A stretch of DNA of 64,000 nucleotides from Bacteroidales bacterium (lineage in GTDB: Bacteria; Bacteroidota; Bacteroidia; Bacteroidales; UBA932), in the NCBI GenBank assembly GCA_024695285.1, contig JAILIM010000039.1:1-64000 (forward strand). The letters are read 5' to 3'. The notes under the pieces are model-generated. The model saw only the letters and a list, made by a program, of their open reading frames with translations, was not told the origin of the DNA and made no database searches. The position numbers and the translations under genes are program-made. Positions 16,611 through 24,140 of the stretch are shown here, piece by piece; the first letter of the stretch is position 1; every line of letters starts with the position of its first letter.

Positions 16611-17336
16611 ATGAAAAGATTTGCATTGATTCTCATGTGCGTGGCGGGCATGGTCCTCTGCGCGGGCTGCGGCAACAACGGCGGCAGCAAATCCGACAAG
16701 AAGGACGGCAAGGCCGATATGGAAAAAGCCGCCGACAATCTCCTCAAGAAAGCCTTCGAGGGCGAAAGCTACTCCAAGGAAGCTGCTGAGTACTACTTCC
16801 TTAAGAACGAAGGAATCAAACTGTCCGACCTGGCTCCCGACTATCCCCTCAACGAGACCAGCAAGTACACCTACTACGGCGACGAACACGACGCCCTGGC
16901 CAACTTCAAGATCCAGGACGACGGCACCTACACCAAGGAGCAGCACATCGAGAATGTGCGCAGGATCTATGCCGTGACCAAGAAGGTGGCCGACAACGGC
17001 ATCAACGTCTACGGCTTCGAAGACAAGAGCGACAAGGACGAGGCCTACGCCGAAAAGGACCTGGAGCAGATGATCAAGGACAACGACGGCACCAAGATCT
17101 TCGGTGTCGAGATTTACGTCGGAAACTACGGCTGGTCCTTCGTCAAGGACGGCGTGCTGCGCCGCTGCGAAATCAGCCTGCTGGAAAAGAACGACGTCAA
17201 GCTGGGCTATTCCGTCAAGATGTACAAGGGCCTCCAGAAGAGCTTCGACGACACGATGAAGGATGCCGAAAAGATGCTTGAGGATCCCGAGGTCCAGAAG
17301 CAGGTCGAGAAGGCCCTGAAGGACGCCTCGAAGTAA
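16611..17336 (+). CDS. Lipoprotein of unknown function
   Basis: 241 residues. Lipobox VLCAGC near residue 21, followed by a Ser/Asp/Lys-rich linker. The mature part is strongly charged, mostly helical at both ends, with a central segment (KIFGVEIYVGNYGWSFVKDG) that looks beta-stranded. The last 40 residues (FDDTMKDAEKMLEDPEVQKQ) could be coiled-coil. I do not recognise a named family. It stands alone between divergent and convergent neighbours, has its own promoter candidate, and is followed by the large inverted repeat at 17356-17457, so it is probably monocistronic. Confidence 0.7.
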   Translation: MKRFALILMCVAGMVLCAGCGNNGGSKSDKKDGKADMEKAADNLLKKAFEGESYSKEAAEYYFLKNEGIKLSDLAPDYPLNETSKYTYYGDEHDALANFKIQDDGTYTKEQHIENVRRIYAVTKKVADNGINVYGFEDKSDKDEAYAEKDLEQMIKDNDGTKIFGVEIYVGNYGWSFVKDGVLRRCEISLLEKNDVKLGYSVKMYKGLQKSFDDTMKDAEKMLEDPEVQKQVEKALKDASK

Positions 17337-17355
17337 ACATTGCTTCCATTAACTG

Positions 17356-17457
17356 AAAAGCTGGCAAATTAGATTCTTCGGCAGCTTGCACCTGCCTCAG
17401 AATGACACCTGCCTGTCATTCTGAACGAAGTGAAGAATCTAATTCGCCAGCTTTTTT
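17356..17457. repeat. Nested inverted repeat of the 'gtcattctgaacgaagtgaagaatct' type; likely terminator
   Basis: Outer arms AAAAGCTGGCAAATTAGATT... and the matching complement ending GCCAGCTTTTTT pair over about 22 bp with one mismatch. Inside, CAGAATGACA / TGTCATTCTG makes a perfect 10-bp stem (17398-17407 and 17414-17423). The right side contains the TCATTCTGAACGAAGTGAAG string that I recognise as a widely dispersed bacterial intergenic repeat. The terminal T-run on the plus strand would let it end transcription of the upstream lipoprotein gene. Confidence 0.75.
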
Positions 17458-17481
17458 CGTCTGATTGGCCGGGCATACTTG

Positions 17482-18399
17482 CTAAACCCTTAAAAACGAG
17501 TTCAAGCGAGTGTAATAATGAGTGTAATAAAGGCTTTTTGATTCTTCTGACAAAAAAGAATCATTGATCATGGTTTCAATATTGGGATAATCTGCGCAAA
17601 ACCTGTCGAGTTCTCCAAGAACCACCTTGCCCGGGATTCCAAGCGTTATTCCAAATTCGCGAAAATCTTTGTTCCCTATTCCACGTGGAAAAGATCGGCC
17701 ATCGGCAAACAGGCCTTTACTGAGAGCGAAGATACTGTCATTCGGGAGATGAAGATGTGTGTCTATCAAGTCATAGGCAGGAGAGAGCCTGTAATCACCA
17801 TCCACGGTTTTCAATACAGAAAAATTCTTTAAATGCGCATCTCCATTCGAAAAAAGAAAATTGAAGAGAATCAAAGAAAAGAACTTTACCATTTCAACTC
17901 TCCATGCCGGGAGATACCGGCGTATCAAAGTGCCGACTCCTTCGTAGCTCAACGCATTATACTTGTAATCAGGGCCGTGGCTCTCACGAGTAATCCCGGC
18001 CAGTGAAGCAAAGTCTTCCTGCTGTATTTTTGTTCCGTCCGGCGCAATGTCGAAGCGCTTAGTTATATAGGCGGGGTCGCCGTTTTCAAACTGACAGAGT
18101 TCACATTCGGCGGTTTCAATATGAAAGATTTGCCTGGCAATCTGCATTGTCAGATACTCATTGGCTGGACTGTCTATCCTGCGTTCAAAGTCTGATAAGA
18201 CAGGTTTGAGTATGAATGTACCTTGTTCTCCCGGCTCTGTAAGAGCAAAGGTCCCATTCCTGACGACTACGGAATACTTTGTTTGAGCACCGGAGAGGGA
18301 GAATCCTCCCCTGTTTTCATTGAGCCTTGCCATGTCTGCCTCAATATTGTTGAACGGCAGGGTGGAAGATATGTTGCTTCCAAATAAATAATGTTTCAT
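17482..18399 (-). CDS. hipT: HipT toxin kinase (HipA C-terminal-type Ser/Thr kinase)
   Basis: 305 residues. HipA-like kinase core lacking the N-terminal subdomain, which is encoded by the preceding small gene. Visible motifs: GGFSLSGAQTKYSV (Gly-rich/activation segment), GTFILKPV (ATP-binding Lys), ANEYLTMQIARQI, AYITKRFD, FLFSNGDAHLKNFS (catalytic loop with Asp and Asn) and LSPAYDLID (DFG-like metal Asp). Family knowledge: HipT of the tripartite HipBST system phosphorylates tryptophanyl-tRNA synthetase and halts translation, and HipS rather than HipB is the antitoxin. The start overlaps hipS by 4 nt. The operon is more AT-rich than its surroundings, consistent with horizontal acquisition. 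Confidence 0.9.
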   Translation of the reverse strand: MKHYLFGSNISSTLPFNNIEADMARLNENRGGFSLSGAQTKYSVVVRNGTFALTEPGEQGTFILKPVLSDFERRIDSPANEYLTMQIARQIFHIETAECELCQFENGDPAYITKRFDIAPDGTKIQQEDFASLAGITRESHGPDYKYNALSYEGVGTLIRRYLPAWRVEMVKFFSLILFNFLFSNGDAHLKNFSVLKTVDGDYRLSPAYDLIDTHLHLPNDSIFALSKGLFADGRSFPRGIGNKDFREFGITLGIPGKVVLGELDRFCADYPNIETMINDSFLSEESKSLYYTHYYTRLNSFLRV

Positions 18400-18722
18400 A
18401 GTTCTATAGGTTTTACTGTTATGGCGCCTGGGGTATCCGTCTGTGCCGTTGCGAGGAGAATGCCAAAATCATCTTCCATGTCCAGTTTATGCAATGCGGC
18501 CTGGATTATCCTGTTATGTCCCTCCGACAACATATTTGCAAAAAAAGGGAAAAGATATTGGGAGTGGTATTCCTGACAGCTTTTGGGCAAGGTCAAACTG
18601 ATGGCCGGATCCGTTGGGTTGTCGAAATAGGTATCATCATATCTGAATACATATCCGGCGGGTGTGGCTTCCATAAGGATGCCGGCCAGCTTCCCATTAT
18701 TGAGCACCTTTGCTGCTCTCAT
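18396..18722 (-). CDS. hipS: HipS antitoxin (HipA N-terminal subdomain protein)
   Basis: 108 residues, corresponding to the N-subdomain 1 of HipA: it opens AAKVLNNGKLAGILMEATPAGYVFRYDDTY-like beta strands and includes ISLTLPKS and LFPFFANMLSEG, the typical HipA N-terminal block. In HipBST modules this separate piece binds HipT and neutralises it. It overlaps both hipB and hipT by 4 nt (ATGA junctions), so the three are translated in a coupled series that would hold their ratios steady. The alternative reading, a split remnant of a hipA gene, is less likely because both junctions are clean overlaps and both products are complete. Confidence 0.87.
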   Translation of the reverse strand: MRAAKVLNNGKLAGILMEATPAGYVFRYDDTYFDNPTDPAISLTLPKSCQEYHSQYLFPFFANMLSEGHNRIIQAALHKLDMEDDFGILLATAQTDTPGAITVKPIEL

Positions 18723-18934
18723 AATCCTTCAGGTTGCTTTATGGATATAGTCAGCATAAGTCCAAGTGTATCAAGGACTCTGTTCAAAACCTCCAATGTC
18801 GGATTACCCTCATCGCGTTCTATCTTGGTAAGGGTATTGATTCCTATTCCGGAAAGATCGGCAAGTTGCTTTTGCGTTACGCCAAGCAACTTCCTGCGTT
18901 TCTTTATCTGTTTTCCAAAAGTGTTCTTTTTCAC
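18719..18934 (-). CDS. hipB: HipB, XRE-family helix-turn-helix repressor
   Basis: 71 residues starting with GTG at 18934. The HTH runs over about residues 6-60: KQIKKRRKLLGVTQKQLADL, SGIGINTLTKIERDEGNPTL, LEVLNRVLDTLGLML. First gene of a hipB-hipS-hipT operon. Two 16-bp palindromes upstream, one overlapping the start codon, are probable binding sites and imply autorepression. In HipBST systems HipB acts mainly as the DNA-binding component. Confidence 0.88.
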   Translation of the reverse strand: MKKNTFGKQIKKRRKLLGVTQKQLADLSGIGINTLTKIERDEGNPTLEVLNRVLDTLGLMLTISIKQPEGL

Positions 18935-18946
18935 AATATGTTGTGA
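18931..18946. promoter_or_regulatory. HipB operator O1
   Basis: TCACAATATGTTGTGA, arms TCACAA/TTGTGA, overlapping the hipB GTG start. It matches O2 in 14 of 16 positions, supporting a specific repressor site. Confidence 0.72.
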
Positions 18947-18953
18947 TTTTCGA

Positions 18954-18985
18954 CAAAAATAGAGATAAAAATCTACAATTACAAG
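18954..18985 (-). promoter_or_regulatory. Promoter of hipBST
   Basis: On the minus strand, CTTG (18985-18982), a 20-nt spacer and TATTTTTG (18961-18954), fitting TAnnTTTG. The promoter lies between operators O1 and O2. Confidence 0.6.
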
Positions 18986-18991
18986 TCAATA

Positions 18992-19007
18992 TCACAATAT
19001 AATGTGA
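18992..19007. promoter_or_regulatory. HipB operator O2
   Basis: TCACAATATAATGTGA, a near-copy of O1 lying 61 bp away, upstream of the promoter. Two sites either side of the promoter would allow cooperative repression or looping. Confidence 0.7.
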
Positions 19008-19022
19008 AAAAGTCTACAGAAA

Positions 19023-20291
19023 TCAGAGTTCGCCGGCATGGGAGAGGAGGTATTCCTCCGCCTCAACGCTCCAGAGGGAATTATGCGCCTTGCAGATAGC
19101 GTCCAGGGCGTCATATACCGGCTTGCCCACCTTGCCGAAGTCGGCAATGGCGGTCAGCGGCATGTCCACGTGGGTGTAGATCAGCTTCTTGCCTCCGGGG
19201 ATACCGGGCAGGTTGAGGGTGGTGTCTATCACGGAATTGAGTCCGCCCACGTGCGTTACCATGCCGGCCGGGTCGAGGCCGCGGCCTATAATGTCCAGCG
19301 CCTCCTTCATGTCTGCGGTATTGCCTCCGCTGGTGCCTACCACGTGGGTGGAAGCGTAGTGGACGTTATAGAAATTGAACGGCACCTTGAACGGCGACTT
19401 GGCGGGCCCGGAGAAGAAGTTGAGGCAACCATCCTGCCCCAGAATGGCGTCGGCCTGCTCCACCACCGAAGGCACAGGCGCCATCACCACCACCTCGTCG
19501 TAGCCAGTACCTCCCGACAGCTCCCTGAGCTCAGCGACCGGATCTTCAAAACCGGAGGTATTCACATAATGAAGCTCAATACCACGGGACGCGGCAAAGG
19601 CGACCGGGTAGAGCTGCGCCGCCCTGTCGAGCCGCTCCTGGTTGATGTCGGTGACCACGAAGAGCGCCGGCCTGCGGTCTTCCCGGTGAAGCACATAGTT
19701 GATACAGGCGAGCCCCATCGGGCCGACTCCTGCCAGCAGCGCCAGCTTGCCGCCGTCCTTAATCTCCATCCTGTGCTCATAGGTTCCCGGGGCCACATGG
19801 TAGCATGCGTGCATGGCACCGATCACGCACGAAAGCGGCTCGGCAAGTGACGCCGGAAAGAAGCCGGGGCCCCTGTAGGTGAGCAGGCAGTCCATCTCCA
19901 TCACTTCGTTGGGGATGATCACGTAGGTTGCGTCACCACCGGCGCAGGGGTAGGAATAGCCCGGGGCGCTCATCAAGCCGGCGGGGCCATATGGGTAGCA
20001 CATTGCGGGCTGGATGGAGAACTTGTCGCCAGGATGGAATTTGTGCTGCCATTTGCTGCCGACTTCGAGTATCTCGCCCGAAAATTCGTGGCCTATTATC
20101 ACCGGGTTCGTGGCTATGTCTTTGGGGACACGCTTGTGGTCCTCGGCCAGGTGGACGGCCTTGTAGGAAGACATGCACAGGCTGTCCGTCATCACGCGGG
20201 CGAAGATTTCATCGTCGCGCATCGGCGGGAGCTCGAACTCCTCCAGCCGCAGGTCGGCCTTGCCGTATAGTCTGACTGCCTTCGTTTTCAT
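19023..20291 (-). CDS. Zinc-dependent medium-chain dehydrogenase, L-sorbose-1-phosphate-reductase-like
   Basis: 422 residues. The N-terminus MKTKAVRLYGKADLRLEEF with SLCMSSYKA (zinc Cys) and NPVIIGHEFSGEILEVG matches the SorE-type branch of the MDR superfamily as I remember it. The Rossmann NAD(P)-binding loop is LLAGVGPMGLACINYVL, followed by FVVTDINQERLDRA. The structural-zinc Cys cluster typical of other alcohol dehydrogenases is absent. In SorE the reaction is NADPH-dependent reduction of L-sorbose 1-phosphate to glucitol 6-phosphate; here the substrate is inferred only. It overlaps the upstream PHP-domain gene by 4 nt, so the two probably act in one pathway. Confidence 0.8.
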   Translation of the reverse strand: MKTKAVRLYGKADLRLEEFELPPMRDDEIFARVMTDSLCMSSYKAVHLAEDHKRVPKDIATNPVIIGHEFSGEILEVGSKWQHKFHPGDKFSIQPAMCYPYGPAGLMSAPGYSYPCAGGDATYVIIPNEVMEMDCLLTYRGPGFFPASLAEPLSCVIGAMHACYHVAPGTYEHRMEIKDGGKLALLAGVGPMGLACINYVLHREDRRPALFVVTDINQERLDRAAQLYPVAFAASRGIELHYVNTSGFEDPVAELRELSGGTGYDEVVVMAPVPSVVEQADAILGQDGCLNFFSGPAKSPFKVPFNFYNVHYASTHVVGTSGGNTADMKEALDIIGRGLDPAGMVTHVGGLNSVIDTTLNLPGIPGGKKLIYTHVDMPLTAIADFGKVGKPVYDALDAICKAHNSLWSVEAEEYLLSHAGEL

Positions 20292-21325
20292 GCTGAAATG
20301 ACTTTTTGGATAAGTCTGTCGCCTTCTTCAATCATTGCCTCCCTGGGGAGCCTGAGGCCTGCCTGGTGGGCCGCAATGGCGCAGGCGCCACGATAGTTTA
20401 TGGACTGGAGCTTTTCGCTGAGGACCTCGGAATCACGGGTGCGCAGGCGGAGCGGCTCCATAGCCGGAGTGTTGTGCTCGGAGCCGAAGCTGACGATGAA
20501 TCCTTCATCTTCGAGATAGCAGGAATACTGCTCCAGGACGGCAGTGGAATTGCGAGTGGGAATGAATTCGGCGCTGCTTATTCCGAGCGCGCGCAACTGG
20601 TCGGCGGCCTTCTGGAGGTCTTCCTCAAAGTCGGTGAAGCCGCCTTTTGCGTTGTCTCCGAGGAAAGGATAAGTGGTCATGCCTCCCGCTGCTTTGATGA
20701 TTTCCTGCACACTCTGAACCGGTAGGAAGGCGGTCGGATCCTCGGGCACGAATGCGGGGCCTCCGGCCTTGAGCAGGCGGCTGCGCAGTTCATTCTCAAG
20801 CGCCGCAGGATTATCGGCGTCGGGATAAAGCGCCAGGCGCAGGGCCTTGGCCAGATGCCGCTCCCGAACCAGCCCCTGGGTGAGGCTGCTCTTGATTTGT
20901 TCATAGTCGAGCTGCACCGCCTGGCCCTCCGAGCGGAGGTAGGCGTTGAGCTTTTCGCACATGCGCGCCGTCTGGGCGTTGGCCTCCAGGCGCACCCGGG
21001 CAAGCTCCCCTGCCGCCCGGCCGTTCAGGGTTGTCGGATAGGCCAGGCCTTTGCCGCTCAGGTAGATACGGCCCGGATTGCCCGGGTCGTTTATCCTGCG
21101 GCCGGAAGCCTGCATGCCGGTATCCAGGGCCATAAACTCTATGCCGTAAAGGGGATAAAGTGACCTTTCGGCGCAGCCGTCGTGCCATTCGCGGAAGCCG
21201 TCAGTAGAGTAGAAATCGTTGATTCCCACCACCCTGACGCCCTCGGCGGCGGCCTTGTCCAGCGCCTCTGGAATGCTTCCGAAAGCGCTGAATGAATATG
21301 GGGTATGTATATGTGCGTTAACCAT
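20288..21325 (-). CDS. PHP-domain phosphoesterase-like protein
   Basis: 345 residues. The N-terminal HIHTPYSFSAFGS is the first PHP metal motif (HxH), followed by the Asp of VGINDFYSTDGF and by GIEFMALD. Further candidates for metal-binding His/Glu occur near the C-terminus (FGSEHNTPAM). PHP proteins are metal-dependent phosphoesterases acting on sugar phosphates, polymerase substrates or histidinol phosphate. Coupling by ATGA to a sugar-phosphate reductase-like gene suggests sugar-phosphate metabolism. The upstream SseB/SUKH-like gene ends 14 nt before this start, so it may be in the same transcript. Confidence 0.82.
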   Translation of the reverse strand: MVNAHIHTPYSFSAFGSIPEALDKAAAEGVRVVGINDFYSTDGFREWHDGCAERSLYPLYGIEFMALDTGMQASGRRINDPGNPGRIYLSGKGLAYPTTLNGRAAGELARVRLEANAQTARMCEKLNAYLRSEGQAVQLDYEQIKSSLTQGLVRERHLAKALRLALYPDADNPAALENELRSRLLKAGGPAFVPEDPTAFLPVQSVQEIIKAAGGMTTYPFLGDNAKGGFTDFEEDLQKAADQLRALGISSAEFIPTRNSTAVLEQYSCYLEDEGFIVSFGSEHNTPAMEPLRLRTRDSEVLSEKLQSINYRGACAIAAHQAGLRLPREAMIEEGDRLIQKVISA

Positions 21326-21339
21326 AAGATTGTGTCTTG

Positions 21340-22686
21340 TCAGTCGTCCAGGCCCATCGGCATGTGGCCTTCGAGGGCCTCTCCAAGGAGGTCCTCCAGC
21401 GTTTCGAACACGCGCACTTCGTCGTTGAAGCCCTTGAAGGCATAAAGCTTTCCGTCTTCGCCGGCATAGACGGTGTAGGGCTCGCGGAAGCCGTAAACGC
21501 CGACGGGAGTCACGGGACAGCCGGCAACTCCAGTGGCACGCCAGTCGCGTCCCGCCGCCATCGACAAGCTGTTGTTATCCTCATCCTGTCGAACTTCATC
21601 GAAGGTGTCAAAATAAAACTCCGCGTCATCGTCTTCGTTTTCGAAAGAGGGGCTCATGACACTGAAGAGATAGGCGTATTTCTTCAGGAAGCGCTCTCCT
21701 TCGGGAAGGAGGGGCACTTTTTCATCTTCATACAGCTTCCTCAGGCCGTTGATGTCCGCCGGACGCCCCATCACCTCGCCTCCCTGATTTATCATATCCT
21801 CAATCCGTTCGCGCAGGGTATCGCCTTTGAACGGAATGATGTATCCAGGGTAGTCCTGCTCAGACAGCGGTCCTTTGCCTGCATCCGGCTCTTCCTTACC
21901 CTGCGCAAACTCGCTCCGGTAGATGGAAAGCATCTGGCCCAGGAAAGAATTGCTCATGGCGAAGGCTATAGTGGCGATGTTGAGGACTTTGGTGTCCGCC
22001 GGGAGGTCCGGCAGTTCTTCTGCACTCACGGCCCAGCCGTTCCATTCTTCCAGGTCATACGCCATGGCGAACTGGTCCCAGTCGGAGAAAATAGGCAAAG
22101 CGCTGCGGCCCTCGGAATTGGAGACGGAGGCAAAGGTTATATGGTTGCCGGGCTCGAAATTTCCGTCATTCTGCGCTTCGGTTTTGAACGGCACCAGGAA
22201 ACGGGCCTTGCCGAACGTGCGTATCATTTCGTCCTCGTATCCGCGGAGGGTCTTCTCCTTGCCTTCGTATTTTGCGTGCCAGTGGAGTTCCTGCTGGAGC
22301 ATCGTCAGGGCGCGGATGTAATCGGGGTTGGACACAGGGGCGTCGGCAGCATCATACTGAGGTTTTGCGACGAAATCTTCGGGCTGTTTTATGCACCACT
22401 CCTGGCCGTCGTTGATGATGGCGTATCGGGCCCCGTTGTCGTAGAATTCGTTTCCGAGGAAGGGGTAGATGTGCTTGTTTTCTATTGCCTTGACCTGCCA
22501 GACGTGCATCTGCTGCATACGGTAGTCGAGGGCCTCTTCAGCGTATTCCTTCTTCGTGAACAGGTACATGCCGCCATTCTTGTCGAGCGCCGGCAGCAGC
22601 GTCGAGTTGTCGATGAGGGTGTAGATCTCCGGCAGGGACATTATTTCCCTGCACAGATCCGTTTCGTGTTGAAGATTATCGTCCAT
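21340..22686 (-). CDS. SseB-domain protein with a C-terminal SUKH-3-like domain
   Basis: 448 residues, soluble, no signal. Residues about 125-260 resemble an SseB domain (IRALTMLQQELHWHAKYEGK ... KARFLVPFKTEAQ, then TFASVSNSEGRSALPIFSDW, the end motif of SseB modules). The C-terminal part (GCPVTPVGVYGFREPYTVYA ... LYAFKGFNDEVRVFETLEDL) recalls SUKH-type immunity proteins. The combination is rare in my experience. An immunity or polymorphic-toxin-related role is possible, but no toxin gene is adjacent. It could be cotranscribed with the PHP and dehydrogenase genes downstream. Confidence 0.6.
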   Translation of the reverse strand: MDDNLQHETDLCREIMSLPEIYTLIDNSTLLPALDKNGGMYLFTKKEYAEEALDYRMQQMHVWQVKAIENKHIYPFLGNEFYDNGARYAIINDGQEWCIKQPEDFVAKPQYDAADAPVSNPDYIRALTMLQQELHWHAKYEGKEKTLRGYEDEMIRTFGKARFLVPFKTEAQNDGNFEPGNHITFASVSNSEGRSALPIFSDWDQFAMAYDLEEWNGWAVSAEELPDLPADTKVLNIATIAFAMSNSFLGQMLSIYRSEFAQGKEEPDAGKGPLSEQDYPGYIIPFKGDTLRERIEDMINQGGEVMGRPADINGLRKLYEDEKVPLLPEGERFLKKYAYLFSVMSPSFENEDDDAEFYFDTFDEVRQDEDNNSLSMAAGRDWRATGVAGCPVTPVGVYGFREPYTVYAGEDGKLYAFKGFNDEVRVFETLEDLLGEALEGHMPMGLDD

Positions 22687-22758
22687 GTTGCGAAGATAAA
22701 AAAAAAGGTCGTACTTATGGCCCGCCCGCGCAGATAGCCTTTCATTCTTCGCTATTGA

Positions 22759-24045
22759 TTACTCCTCAGCAGGCAAGGCCGGGTTGAGGGCAGGCAGGGC
22801 GTTTTTGCCGGTGGGGGCGGGGACGCCGTGTTCGATGGCTCTCAAGGCGGCCCTGACTATGCTCTGCTTGCCGTCGACGAGGCGACGGGAGTTCTCCTTG
22901 AACCCGTCCAGGACGTCTTCGAGGTCCTTTTCGAGCTCTGCGTTGGCGTGGCAGAAGATGCCGACTCTATCCACCATATCCTCGGCAGCCTTCACGATAG
23001 CATCGATGTTCTCCATCTGCTCCTTCTGCAACCAGGCGCCGTGGATGAGGCGCAGGAAGGGAACGAGGGTCTCCTCGGTGGTGATGAGCACGCCACGCTC
23101 CAGGGCCCAGTTGAAGATGCCGGAGTCCTTCATTTTGGCGAGCTGCCAGGCGCCGTAGTTAGGGATGAACATGATGACGAAGTCCAGGGTCTTGCGGCCG
23201 ACCACGTACTTCTGGTACTCCTTGCCAGTGAGCTCCTTGATGTGGTTCTTCACCGAATCAAGGTTACGGGCGGCAGCCTCTTCGCGCTCTTCGTCCGTCT
23301 CAGCGGCATAGTAGTCTGTAAGAGCGGTCAGGGACATTTTGGAATCTACGAGTATTTCAGTGCCGTCCGGAAGGTGCAGGACGAAGTCCGGACGCATGAG
23401 CTTGCCGGTTTCCTCGTTGCGGATACGATTGCCGTTTTTGTCACGGAGCCAGTACTCGGACTCGTAGTCTATACCCTCGCGGAAGCCCTGCTCCTTGAGC
23501 ATGTTCTCCAGGATGGTCTCTCCGAAGTTGCCCTGCACTTTGTTCTTGCCCTTGAGGGCCTTGGCAAGGTCTTCAGCCTGGGTGCCGATGGCTTCGGTCT
23601 GCTCCTTCAGGTGCTTGACCGTTTCGGCGAACTGTGTCTTGATTGAGGAGGTCTCCTCGGTGTGAGATTTCTTTTGGGCTTCAAAGGCCAGGGTCATTCC
23701 CTTGATGGTCTGGTCCAGGCCCCCGGTGATGTTCTTCATGGTTTCGGCAGCCTCCTTCTTGAGGGCCTCTTCGCGGGCTTTGAGAATCTTCTCGTTCTCA
23801 AGGGCCAGTGCGGTCTTGGCCGCTTCGATGGCCTTGTCCTGACCGGCCTGGAGGTCGGAAAGGGCTTTCTCGTGGCTGGCCTTCAAGTCGGACATGGCCT
23901 GCTCGTGCTGCTTTTTCTCGCTGAGGCGGAGCGCTTCGGATATACGGATGTCGGCCCGGGCCTTGTTGGAGGTGAGGATCCAGGCGATGACGATGGCGAT
24001 GATGATTACCGCTGCGATGATGGCGACTGTTATTGTGGCGTTCAT
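22759..24045 (-). CDS. rmuC: DNA recombination protein RmuC
   Basis: 428 residues from the ATG at 24045; a 14-residue upstream extension lacks merit because the transmembrane anchor begins MNATITVAIIAAVIIIAIVI. After the anchor comes a long charged coiled-coil (about residues 25-180), then the RmuC nuclease-like domain: KGKNKVQGNFGETILENML, EQGFREGIDYESEYW, MRPDFVLHLPDGTEILVDSK, YVVGRKTLDFVIMFIPNYGA and TEETLVPFLRLIHGAWLQ. The Asp and Lys of PDFVL...VDSK are those of a restriction-endonuclease-like fold. RmuC limits recombination at inverted repeats in E. coli; the mechanism is unknown. It stands alone. Confidence 0.93.
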   Translation of the reverse strand: MNATITVAIIAAVIIIAIVIAWILTSNKARADIRISEALRLSEKKQHEQAMSDLKASHEKALSDLQAGQDKAIEAAKTALALENEKILKAREEALKKEAAETMKNITGGLDQTIKGMTLAFEAQKKSHTEETSSIKTQFAETVKHLKEQTEAIGTQAEDLAKALKGKNKVQGNFGETILENMLKEQGFREGIDYESEYWLRDKNGNRIRNEETGKLMRPDFVLHLPDGTEILVDSKMSLTALTDYYAAETDEEREEAAARNLDSVKNHIKELTGKEYQKYVVGRKTLDFVIMFIPNYGAWQLAKMKDSGIFNWALERGVLITTEETLVPFLRLIHGAWLQKEQMENIDAIVKAAEDMVDRVGIFCHANAELEKDLEDVLDGFKENSRRLVDGKQSIVRAALRAIEHGVPAPTGKNALPALNPALPAEE

Positions 24046-24140
24046 ATGGCACGAAGATAACAAAAAATCTAATACCAGCAGCATCAAATCCGACGGGTTA
24101 CATCGGTTTTCTCGTGAATCGCCAGCGTACTGGGGAACCG

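Noticed and set aside
18396..18722. hipA pseudogene split in two
   Set aside because: Junctions are clean ATGA overlaps and both parts are complete domains, matching the known hipS/hipT arrangement.
21337..22737. 466-codon plus-strand open frame
   Set aside because: Mirrors the SseB/SUKH-like gene on the other strand; no signal, domain or own upstream elements.
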